In this document: positions 47,819 to 56,212 of the stretch, piece after piece
Numbering within the stretch: the first letter of the stretch is position 1
How the letters are laid out: every line of letters starts with the position of its first letter
Origin: Piscinibacter sp.
GTDB lineage: Bacteria > Pseudomonadota > Gammaproteobacteria > Burkholderiales > Burkholderiaceae_C
DNA: 64,000 nucleotides
Assembly (NCBI GenBank): GCA_019635485.1
Contig: JAHBZL010000001.1
Coordinates: 186,001 to 250,000, forward strand
Direction of reading: 5' to 3'
The notes under the pieces: model-generated
Databases searched by the model: none
What the model was told of the DNA's origin: nothing
Seen by the model: only the letters and a program-made list of their open reading frames with translations
Program-made: the position numbers and the translations under genes

Positions 47819-48283
47819 TCAGAGGAAGCCGACGCAGCCGGGCGCGCCGCAGCGGCAGCGCAGCCGGCCCTCGTGGTGCGTCTCGCCGTAGTCGACGGTG
47901 ATCTCCTCGCCGGGCGCGAGGTCGCGCATGGCGTAGAACTCCACCCGGCCCTGGCGGATGCGCAGCGTCGCGTTCGGCCGGCACGAGTGGTTCGTGAAGC
48001 GCAGCGGGTCGGCCGACTGCGAGGCATCGATCGCGCGCCGGTCGCTGACCTCGACGATCATGATGCGTGCCACGCCCTTGGCACGCCGGCGCGCCTCGCG
48101 CACGCTGATCGACTCGCCGCGGATCTCGCCGATCTTGCGGCGCGCCGGGATCGGCTCGGCGGCGAAGGCCCCCTGGCCGTCGATCCGGCTCGGCGCCACG
48201 GCAACGGCGAACTTCTGCGGGTCGGCGGGCACGCCGCGGGGGCGCGCGGCCGGCGGGGCGGCGGCATCTGGCATGGCGTGCAT
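47819..48283 (-). CDS. SET-domain protein
   Basis: This roughly 154-residue protein is almost only a SET domain. SRIDGQGAFAAEPIPARRKIGE opens it, RFTNHSCRPNAT is the S-adenosylmethionine/catalytic segment, and the closing catalytic Tyr lies in GEEITVDYGE. The end CRCGAPGCVGFL is a post-SET-like Cys triad that may bind zinc. SET proteins methylate lysines; bacterial targets are mostly unknown. Starts at 48283 or 48274 are both plausible. The 3' end touches the VOC gene. Confidence 0.88.
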   Translation of the reverse strand: MHAMPDAAAPPAARPRGVPADPQKFAVAVAPSRIDGQGAFAAEPIPARRKIGEIRGESISVREARRRAKGVARIMIVEVSDRRAIDASQSADPLRFTNHSCRPNATLRIRQGRVEFYAMRDLAPGEEITVDYGETHHEGRLRCRCGAPGCVGFL

Positions 48284-48453
48284 TGTCGCGTCAAGCCCCG
48301 GGGCGCAGGGCGCGGGGCCGCGCCGGCGGCGCTTTTTCACGCTCAGGCCCGCCGCGTCGCGAATTGAACGGTGCCGGGCCGGCTTATCGGTTCATGCCGA
48401 CGCGCCCCCGGTCGATATCCTTTGCATCACGACGTTACCTTGCAGGACTGCCG

Positions 48454-48735
48454 ATGAACCGCCCCCAACCGCACCTGATGCTGACCGAGCAGCAACGCCG
48501 CATCAACCGGCAGGTGGGTGCGATCGAGTGGGAGGAACTGCCTTCGCTGGCCGAGACCCTCGCGCGCCGCGACGCGGAGTTCGAGCGCTCGCCGATGTTC
48601 CGCACCTCGTGGGACGTCACGCTGCCCGCCTCGCTGGACCCGCTGGTCGAAAGCGGTCCGTTCGTCGAGTCGCTCAGGGGCCTCGAGACGCGCGAGCTGC
48701 GCGAGCCGGACGTGTTCCGCCACTTCTTCGCCTGA
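48454..48735 (+). CDS. Hypothetical protein, 93 residues
   Basis: I do not recognise a family. The product is soluble and charged, with RNRQVGAIEWEELPSLAETLARRD-like amphipathic helices and no signal peptide or Cys. Coding is supported by a consistent GC-rich third position and an AGGA site at about 48444. It is divergent from the SET gene and 58 bases before the OCD-family gene. Confidence 0.62.
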   Translation: MNRPQPHLMLTEQQRRINRQVGAIEWEELPSLAETLARRDAEFERSPMFRTSWDVTLPASLDPLVESGPFVESLRGLETRELREPDVFRHFFA

Positions 48736-48793
48736 GCGTCTTCCGCTTCCCGGTGAACGTCGATACTGGCGGGGTGCTTCCGGCCCCCGCCCC

Positions 48794-49756
48794 GTGCTCC
48801 AGCTCGACGCGACCGCCACCTCCGCCGCCCTCGACTTCGCTGCGCTGATCCCGGCGCTGCGCCAGGCCTTCGTGGCCGGCGCCGAGGTACCGCTGCGCCA
48901 CACCCACCGCATCGAGGACCCCGGCGGCCTGGGCGGCACGGTGCTGCTGATGCCGGCCTGGCGCCCCGGCCGCCACTTCGGCCTCAAGGCCATCACGATC
49001 TTCCCCGGCAACGCCGCGCACGGCCTGCCCGGCCTGCACGCCGTCTACACGCTGTTCGACGCGCGCACCGGCGTGCCGCTGGCGCAGCTCGACGGCAACG
49101 TGCTGACGGCGCGCCGCACGGCGGCCGCCGCCGCGCTCGCCGCCGACCACCTGGCCGCGCCCGACGCGTCGCGGCTGCTGGTGCTGGGCTGCGGTCGCGT
49201 GGCGCAGCTGCTGCCGGCCGCGCTGCGCGAGGTGCGGCCGATCCGCACGGTGCAGGTCTGGAACCACCGCGCCGAGGGCGCCCGCCAGCTCGCCGCCGCG
49301 TGGCGCGCCCAGGGCCTGCCGGCCGAAGCGGTCGAGGACCTGCCCACGGCGGTCGGCCGGGCGCACATCGTCAGCGCCGCAACGCTCGCGACCGCGCCGC
49401 TGGTGCCCGGGCACCGGCTCGCGCCCGGCGCGCACCTGGACCTCATCGGCAGCTTCACGCCGCAGATGCGCGAGGCCGACGGCGCCTGCTTCGCCCGCAG
49501 CCGGGTGTTCGTCGACACCGCCGAGGCGCTCGCCAAGTCCGGCGACGTGCTGGCGGCGCAGGCGGAGGGTGCGTTCGATCCGGCGCGGCTGCAGGGCACG
49601 CTGGCCGAGCTGTGCCGCGGCGAGCGCCCGGGGCGCCTGGACGCCGGCGAGATCACGCTCTTCAAGGCCGTCGGGACCGCGCTCGCGGACCTCGCCGCGG
49701 CCGAACTCGTGTGGCAGCAGGCCGACGGATTGGCGGGCACAGGCGATCAGAAATGA
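48794..49756 (+). CDS. Ornithine cyclodeaminase/mu-crystallin family reductase
   Basis: This 320-residue protein matches the OCD/mu-crystallin family. It has a substrate region near GGTVLLMPAW and FGLKAITIFPGN, the catalytic QLDGNVLTARRTAAAAALAAD segment and a Rossmann motif LLVLGCGRVAQ. Members include ornithine cyclodeaminase and delta-1-pyrroline-2-carboxylate reductase; AITIFPGN and the overall form favour an imine reductase using NAD(P)H. I use a GTG start at 48794 because it is the only one that gives a normal N-terminus. A 46-base gap leads to the diguanylate cyclase. Confidence 0.82.
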   Translation: MLQLDATATSAALDFAALIPALRQAFVAGAEVPLRHTHRIEDPGGLGGTVLLMPAWRPGRHFGLKAITIFPGNAAHGLPGLHAVYTLFDARTGVPLAQLDGNVLTARRTAAAAALAADHLAAPDASRLLVLGCGRVAQLLPAALREVRPIRTVQVWNHRAEGARQLAAAWRAQGLPAEAVEDLPTAVGRAHIVSAATLATAPLVPGHRLAPGAHLDLIGSFTPQMREADGACFARSRVFVDTAEALAKSGDVLAAQAEGAFDPARLQGTLAELCRGERPGRLDAGEITLFKAVGTALADLAAAELVWQQADGLAGTGDQK

Positions 49757-49802
49757 GCGGTGTCAGCGAAATACCTCAGAATCCAGGGCGCGAGGACGCT
49801 GC

Positions 49803-50825
49803 ATGCACTATCCCGACTCGAAGGACCGTTCCGCCGAACTGCTGCGGCTGGCCATCCCGAAGATGGCCGAACACCCGGCACCGCTGCACCCCATCACCTA
49901 CGCCGTCTGGTACGACTACCTCGCCGGCCGCAACGGCGGGCTGAAGGCCGAGGTCGACGCGGTCACCGCGCGCCGGGTGCCGCTGGGCGACGAGTTGGTG
50001 CACACGCTGTACACCCGCCACATCGCCGAAGCCGCCGAGCAGGCCGCGCGGCGCGTCAGCGACGGCCTGCGCGGGATGATCGACGACGTCGAGCAGTCCG
50101 CCACGCGGACGGGCCGGCACGTCACCGCGTTCCAGGACACGCTGCAGCAACAGGGCGAACGCCTGCCGGCGCTGACCACCGCCGAATCGATCGGCGCCAG
50201 CGTCGACGCGCTGCTGGGCGGCACGCGCGACGCCGGCGTCAGCCTGGCGGCCCTGGCGTCGCGGCTGCAGGCCGCGACCGTGGAGCTCGAGGCGCTGCGG
50301 CTCGAACTCGACCACGCCCGCGCCCAGGCCACGCTCGACGCGCTGACCGGCGTGATGAACCGGCGCGGCTTCGACGAGGCCATGACCGGCGTGCTGGCCG
50401 ACCACCCGGAAGACGAGCCCGGGCCGAGCGTGGTGCTGATCGACCTGGACCACTTCAAGCAGGTCAACGACCGCTACGGCCACGTGTTCGGCGACACGGT
50501 GCTGAAGACCGTCGCCCACGCGATCCGCGCCTGCGTCAAGGGGCGCGACCTCGTCGCGCGCTTCGGCGGCGAGGAGTTCGTCGTGCTGCTGCCGTCCACC
50601 AGCCTGGCCGGCGCGCGCGCGCTGGCCGAGCAGGTGCGCACCACCATCGCCGGGGCGCGCGTGCGGCGCGGCGGCAGCGCCGAGGCGGTCGGCGCGATCA
50701 CCGTCTCGCTCGGCGTGGCGGCGCGCCGGCCCGGCGAGGCGCTGGAGCCGCTGATCGAGCGTGCCGACCAGGCGCTCTACCGCTCCAAGCGCGACGGCCG
50801 CAACCGCGTCAGCGTCGCCGACTGA
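49803..50825 (+). CDS. Diguanylate cyclase (GGDEF)
   Basis: This 340-residue cytoplasmic protein has an N-terminal helical sensory region (about 1-165, without membrane helices) and a GGDEF domain (about 175-335). The domain begins ATLDALTGVMNRRGFD and carries the active-site FGGEEF. The allosteric I-site that is usually RxxD reads KGRD, with Lys in the first position, so product inhibition may be weakened. It makes cyclic di-GMP from two GTP. The N-terminal ligand is unknown. Confidence 0.9.
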   Translation: MHYPDSKDRSAELLRLAIPKMAEHPAPLHPITYAVWYDYLAGRNGGLKAEVDAVTARRVPLGDELVHTLYTRHIAEAAEQAARRVSDGLRGMIDDVEQSATRTGRHVTAFQDTLQQQGERLPALTTAESIGASVDALLGGTRDAGVSLAALASRLQAATVELEALRLELDHARAQATLDALTGVMNRRGFDEAMTGVLADHPEDEPGPSVVLIDLDHFKQVNDRYGHVFGDTVLKTVAHAIRACVKGRDLVARFGGEEFVVLLPSTSLAGARALAEQVRTTIAGARVRRGGSAEAVGAITVSLGVAARRPGEALEPLIERADQALYRSKRDGRNRVSVAD

Positions 50826-50862
50826 CCTGGCCGCGTCCGCGCCGCTGGCCGGTCCCGCCCTG

Positions 50863-51816
50863 TCAGGCCTGCCACGCGGCGCAGATCGCGGCCACGTGGC
50901 GGTGGTCGGTGCCGCAGCAGCCGCCCAGCACGTTCAGGTTCGGCAGCGGCGTGCGCAGGCGGCGGTAGCGGCCGCCCAGGTCGGCCGGATCGCCGTCGTC
51001 CAGCGTCGTCATCGTGTCGAGCTCCGCGTGGCTGCGCTGCGAGGCGTTCGCGCGCAGGCCGCGGATGCGCTGCGTCCAGGTGCCGTCTTCATCGAGCACG
51101 GCGTCGAAGTGGCTCGGGTGCGCGCAGTTGACCATGTAGTAGGCGGGCGCGCCGCCGGTCCCGGCCTCGCGGTCGGTCAGCTCGATCGCCTCGCGCAGCG
51201 ACTCGCCGCTCGGCAGGCGCCCGTCGGTCTCGACGGTGAACGAGATCGCGCAAGGCTTGCCGACTTCGGCCGCCGCGCGCGCGACGCCGATCGCCTCGCC
51301 ACTGGTCGTCATCGTGATGGCGCTGATCATGTCGGCACCCGCCCCGGCCAGCGCACGCGCCTGGGGCAGGTGCACCCGCATCGCATCGCTGCCGCTCATC
51401 GGCGCGCCCGGCGCGTAGCCGTCGCCGCGCGGGCCGATGCAGCCGCTGACCACGACGGCTCCGCCGATCCGGCCGGCATAGGCGTGGCGCAGCTCCAGCA
51501 TCAGCGTCACCCCGTCGGCGTTGAAGCGCTGCATCGCGGTGGCGTCGTAGCCGAGCTTGCGGCCCCAGTCGAGGCCGGCGCGCCAGGTCGGCGACTCCAG
51601 CACGAAACCCGCGCCCGGCGCCGCCGCCGCGATGTCCAGGTAGCGCCGGTAGTAGCGGCGCAAGGTCTCGCGGCCGGCCGCGCTGTCCAGCAGCACGAAG
51701 GCGGCGAACTCGGGCAGCTCGATGCCGTCCTGGTAGATCAGCACCGTCTCGATGCCGCCGTCGCTCAGGTACCAGCCGCCTTCGAGCTGCGGCAGGGGGG
51801 TCGTGATCGTCGTCAT
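50863..51816 (-). CDS. Homocysteine S-methyltransferase family protein
   Basis: This 317-residue TIM-barrel enzyme has the zinc-binding thiolates of the family in VNCAHP and LGGCCGTD. The N-terminus LSDGGIETVLIYQDGIELPEF is that of the MHT/BHMT-like branch rather than MetH. It transfers a methyl group from a donor such as S-methylmethionine or a betaine to homocysteine. Its start is one base after the fatty-acid hydroxylase stop, so the two are coupled. Confidence 0.87.
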   Translation of the reverse strand: MTTITTPLPQLEGGWYLSDGGIETVLIYQDGIELPEFAAFVLLDSAAGRETLRRYYRRYLDIAAAAPGAGFVLESPTWRAGLDWGRKLGYDATAMQRFNADGVTLMLELRHAYAGRIGGAVVVSGCIGPRGDGYAPGAPMSGSDAMRVHLPQARALAGAGADMISAITMTTSGEAIGVARAAAEVGKPCAISFTVETDGRLPSGESLREAIELTDREAGTGGAPAYYMVNCAHPSHFDAVLDEDGTWTQRIRGLRANASQRSHAELDTMTTLDDGDPADLGGRYRRLRTPLPNLNVLGGCCGTDHRHVAAICAAWQA

Positions 51817-51817
51817 G

Positions 51818-52579
51818 TCAGCGCTCCTCGGACAGGGGACGGGAGACGTCGCGCAGCAGCAGCATGTCGGCCACGCGCGCCGAGGCGCCGTGCCAGAAGC
51901 CGGTGGCGTGCTCGTAGGTCTCCGGGTTGCGGTAGGTGCCGAACAGCATGTCGAAGACCGGCAGGTCGGCGTAGTTGTAGTGGTGGATGCCGCGCGCGTG
52001 GTGCACCGTGTGCATCTCCGGCCGCTGCACGAAGGCGCCCAGCCAGCGCGGCGTGCGCACGTTGGCATGCTGGAAGATGCCCAGGAAGGTGACCGTCAGC
52101 AGCGTCGCCGTCGCGGCCGCCGCGGGGACGCCGAGCAGCGTCAGCACCAGCGAGGGCAGCAGCGTCCAGGTCACCATGTCCAGCGGGCTGAACCAGAACG
52201 CGCCCAGCGCGTCCAGCCGCTCGGCGCTGTGGTGCATCTGGTGGAAGCTGCGCCACAGCGGCGTGAAGCGGTGCATCGAGCGGTGCCACGTGTACGCGCC
52301 GGCCTCGTAGCCGAGCAGCGCGACGACGGTGGCGGCCCAGGTCGGCCAGCCGGACAGGTCGAACAGCTGCAGCGGCGCGAGCCACTCGCCCCACAGCAGC
52401 GGCAGGTACGACGACAGCAGGAAATAGACGACGAAGGACACGACCGCGCGCAGCGTCCAGAAGCGCACGCGCGGCAGCGCGCGCCCGGGGAACAGGCGCT
52501 CCCACAGCAGCAGGCCGGCGAACATCGCGAAGACGATCTGGCTGATCGGGTCGAGGATCAGGTCGAGAGGGGTGGGCAT
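51818..52579 (-). CDS. Fatty acid hydroxylase/sterol desaturase family protein
   Basis: This 253-residue membrane protein has four or five helices and the eight-histidine di-iron signature WHRSMHR, HQMHHS and HTVHHARGIHH. The family includes sterol desaturases, fatty-acid hydroxylases and alkylglycerol mono-oxygenase-like enzymes. It acts at the inner membrane; the lipid substrate is unknown. An AAGGAG site precedes the start. It is the first gene of a two-gene operon with the homocysteine methyltransferase and diverges from a GlxA-type regulator. Confidence 0.88.
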   Translation of the reverse strand: MPTPLDLILDPISQIVFAMFAGLLLWERLFPGRALPRVRFWTLRAVVSFVVYFLLSSYLPLLWGEWLAPLQLFDLSGWPTWAATVVALLGYEAGAYTWHRSMHRFTPLWRSFHQMHHSAERLDALGAFWFSPLDMVTWTLLPSLVLTLLGVPAAAATATLLTVTFLGIFQHANVRTPRWLGAFVQRPEMHTVHHARGIHHYNYADLPVFDMLFGTYRNPETYEHATGFWHGASARVADMLLLRDVSRPLSEER

Positions 52580-52714
52580 GGCTTCTCCTTGGGAGACTGC
52601 ACCTACGGGACCTGGCGGCACCCGGACGCAGCGGGATGGAACGAGGCCGGAAGTCTGGCGGCGCGTCCCTGCGGCCACTAGAGTCGTACGTGCAAGAAAC
52701 CGTCCGTTCGTGCC

Positions 52715-53776
52715 ATGCCCCCTCCGCAGCGCCCCGTCACCGTCGCCCTGCTCGCCGCGCCCGAGGTCAGCGCGGCCACGCTGTACGGCTTCTACGACGC
52801 GCTGTACAGCGCCGGGCGCGACTGGCAGATGCTGCACGGCGAGGCGGCGCCGCGCTCGCTGTTCCAGCCGATCATCGTCAGCCGCGACGGCGCGTCGGTG
52901 GCCGGCGCGAACGGCGTGCGCATCGACGCGCAGGCCGGCTTCGCGAACTGCCCACCCTGCGAGGTCGCCTGCATCACCGACCTCGCGGTGCCGCCCGGCA
53001 CGGACCTGGGCGACCGCTACGACGCCGAGGTCGCCTGGCTGCGTGACCTGCACGCGCGGGGTGCGATGCTCGCCTCGGCCTGCTCCGGCGCGCTGCTGCT
53101 CGCGCGCACCGGCCTGCTCGACGGGCTGGACGCCACCACGCACTGGGCCTACTGCGACGCGCTGCGCCGCGATCACCCGCGCACGCGCTGGCACCCGGAG
53201 CGCGGGCTGGTCGGCGGCGGGGCGGGCCAGCGCCTCGTGATGGCCGGCAGCGGCGCGGTCTGGCACCAGCTGGTGCTGTTCCTGATCGCCCGCTTCGCCG
53301 GCGCGCAGGAGGCGATGCGGGTCGCGCGCATCAACCTGCTCGACCTGAACACCACCAGCCCGATCGCCTATGCCTCGCTGACACAGGGCGGCACGGCCAG
53401 CGACCCGGTGATCGCGCAGTGCCAGCAATGGGCCGCGCTGAACTACCACGCCGAGACCCCGGTGACGCGCATGGTCGAGCTGTCCGGCCTGCCGGAGCGC
53501 AGCTTCAAGCGCCGCTTCGTGCAGGCCACCGGCATGACGCCGCTCGAGTACGTGCACACGCTGCGGCTGGAGGAGGCCAAGCAGATGCTGGAGGCCGGCG
53601 ACGCGCCGGTCGAGGCGATCGCCTTCGAGGTCGGCTACCAGGACGCGAGCTTCTTCGGCCGGCTGTTCCGCCGCAAGGTGGCGCTGACGCCCGCGCAGTA
53701 CCGCAAGCGTTTCAAACCGCTGGCGCAGCGGCTGCGCGATTCGGAGACCGGCGCCTCAGAGGTCGGCCAGGCCTAG
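52715..53776 (+). CDS. GlxA-family AraC-type regulator
   Basis: This 353-residue regulator has an N-terminal DJ-1/PfpI-like domain (about 8-190, with the Cys elbow in LASACSGALLLA) and a C-terminal AraC double HTH (about 225-325). That HTH ends MTPLEYVHTLRLEEAKQMLEAG and VGYQDASFFGRLFRRKVALTPAQYRK. It belongs to the group of CdhR, GbdR and ArgR-type regulators of amine metabolism. The divergent hydroxylase/methyltransferase operon across 135 bases is its most likely target. It converges with the AlaX gene, overlapping by 21 bases. Confidence 0.9.
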   Translation: MPPPQRPVTVALLAAPEVSAATLYGFYDALYSAGRDWQMLHGEAAPRSLFQPIIVSRDGASVAGANGVRIDAQAGFANCPPCEVACITDLAVPPGTDLGDRYDAEVAWLRDLHARGAMLASACSGALLLARTGLLDGLDATTHWAYCDALRRDHPRTRWHPERGLVGGGAGQRLVMAGSGAVWHQLVLFLIARFAGAQEAMRVARINLLDLNTTSPIAYASLTQGGTASDPVIAQCQQWAALNYHAETPVTRMVELSGLPERSFKRRFVQATGMTPLEYVHTLRLEEAKQMLEAGDAPVEAIAFEVGYQDASFFGRLFRRKVALTPAQYRKRFKPLAQRLRDSETGASEVGQA

Positions 53777-54478
53777 CACCACGCGGCGGGTCTGCGCCGC
53801 CTTCTTCTCGATCCTGGTCACCACCACGGCACCGACCTCGGCGCTGTTGGCCACGTGCGTGCCGCCGCAGGGCTGCAGGTCCACGCCCTCGATTTCGAGC
53901 ACACGCACCCGGCCGCTGCCGCGCGGCGGCTGCACGCTCATGCTGCGCACGAGGCCCGGATTGGCGTCCAGCTCGGCGTCGCTGATCCAGCGGTGCCGCA
54001 CCGGGTGCGCCTCGGCGACCAGCCGCGCGAGGCCGGCGCTGATCGCCTCCTTGTCGAACGGCTCGCTGGTGTGGAAGTCCAGCCGCGCATAGTCGGCGGT
54101 GATCGAGCAGCCGTCCACCGGATACGGCAGCAGCGCGCACAGCAGGTGCGTCGCGGTATGGAAGCGCATGTGGCGCTGCCGCCGCGGCGCGTCGATCGCC
54201 GCCTGCACCAGGCTGCCCGGCACCAGCGCGGCAAGCAGCGCTTCCTGCCCGGCCGCCGGCACGTGCAGGATCGTGCCCGGCTCCGGGCCCTTGCGGGTAT
54301 CGGCGATCGCGAGCACGCGGCCGTCGGCCAGGCGCAGCTCGCCGCGGTCGCCCGCCTGGCCCCCGCCGTGCGGATAGAACACCGTGCGGTCCAGCTGCAC
54401 GCCGGCCGCGTCGACGGCGGTCACGCGCGCCTCGCAGCTCAGCAGCGTCGCATCCTCGCGGAACAGTTCCTCGGTCAT
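53756..54478 (-). CDS. Alanyl-tRNA editing protein (AlaX-like)
   Basis: This 240-residue protein is a free-standing version of the alanyl-tRNA synthetase editing domain. It has the metal ligands HTATH (HxxxH) and CGGTH (CxxxH) and the N-terminal VFYPHGGGQAGDRG. It hydrolyses Ser- or Gly-tRNA-Ala in trans. Residues up to about 100 form the AlaX N-terminal barrel. The last 21 bases overlap the convergent GlxA-type gene. Confidence 0.9.
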   Translation of the reverse strand: MTEELFREDATLLSCEARVTAVDAAGVQLDRTVFYPHGGGQAGDRGELRLADGRVLAIADTRKGPEPGTILHVPAAGQEALLAALVPGSLVQAAIDAPRRQRHMRFHTATHLLCALLPYPVDGCSITADYARLDFHTSEPFDKEAISAGLARLVAEAHPVRHRWISDAELDANPGLVRSMSVQPPRGSGRVRVLEIEGVDLQPCGGTHVANSAEVGAVVVTRIEKKAAQTRRVVLGLADL

Positions 54479-54512
54479 GGCTCGTCTTCGGAAGCAACGC
54501 GGGCCGCAGCGC

Positions 54513-55322
54513 TCACCAGCCGTCTTCGTCCAGGTGGCTGGGCCGGCTGTCCTCGTCGACCAGCGTGTTTCCCAGCCCCAGCAGCTCACGGGCCTTCTGC
54601 AGGTTCAGCAGACCGCGGTGCGAGCGCTGAGAGTGGTTCAGGCCGCGCTCCAACACCCACACCACCTCGATCATCTCGGCCAGCGTCTGCGCCTGGCGGG
54701 CGCGTTCGGCGATGCGCGCGCTGGCCGGCTGGGAGTCGACGCGGATCGTCTCGAGCAGGCAGGCCCGGGCACGCTCCAGCAGCGGCGCGTCCTCGTCGTA
54801 CAGCGCCGGCGGCGGCGCGGGCGCGGCGCGCGGCGCGGCAGGCTGGAGTGGCGCCGGCCCGGGCCGCGGCGACACGGCCGGTGCGGCCGAAAGCAACGGC
54901 GGGGCGGCACCGGCTTCCGGCAGCGAGGGCATCAGCGGCGACATCGGGACCGTGTCGCCGAACACCGGCACCGGTCCCGCCGGCGCCTGCTCTTCGCCGG
55001 CCTCTGCGGCCGCGGCCCGCGCATCGGCGGGCACGACCACTTCGAGGTGCGTGATCTGGCCCTCGGTCGGCGCCAGCACCGCTTCCGGCGGCGGTGCCGG
55101 CGGCTCCTCGGGCGGCAGCTCGACGTAGCCGAGCCGCACCAGGTCCTCGAAATGGCTGGTCGCGGCGCCGGCCTGGTGCGCCAGCCCGAGCACCTCGGCC
55201 AGCGTGCGCCGGCCGTCGATCAGGAACAGGATCGTGCGGTGCCGCTGGCCCAGCCCGCCCGTGCGGCGGCGCATCTCTTCCTGCCCCAGCGGGGTCTTGG
55301 TCGGGACGGTCGGCGACGGCAT
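54513..55322 (-). CDS. Hypothetical protein with Pro/Ala linker
   Basis: I cannot name this 269-residue cytoplasmic protein. The N-terminal part (about 15-75, GLGQRHRTILFLIDGRRTLAEVLGLAHQAGAATSHFEDLVRLGYVEL) looks like a winged-helix module. Then comes a long Pro/Ala-rich linker (about 76-175) and a helical C-terminal part (about 180-255). It resembles proteins conserved in Burkholderiales without known function. The gene is divergent from the ABC exporter operon with 127 bases between them. Confidence 0.7.
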   Translation of the reverse strand: MPSPTVPTKTPLGQEEMRRRTGGLGQRHRTILFLIDGRRTLAEVLGLAHQAGAATSHFEDLVRLGYVELPPEEPPAPPPEAVLAPTEGQITHLEVVVPADARAAAAEAGEEQAPAGPVPVFGDTVPMSPLMPSLPEAGAAPPLLSAAPAVSPRPGPAPLQPAAPRAAPAPPPALYDEDAPLLERARACLLETIRVDSQPASARIAERARQAQTLAEMIEVVWVLERGLNHSQRSHRGLLNLQKARELLGLGNTLVDEDSRPSHLDEDGW

Positions 55323-55449
55323 CGAGGGGCGTTCGGACAGGGAAACCGGCGAAAGCGCGGTCCATTGTCGCAGTTCGCCTGCGCGGAGTGCACGCTTGCT
55401 CGCTTGACGTCCGTCAGGAGCTTCCGGCCGGTGTTGCGCAGAATCTTCA

Positions 55450-56193
<744 letters not shown>

Positions 56194-56212
56194 GACGCGG
56201 CATTCATCCCCC

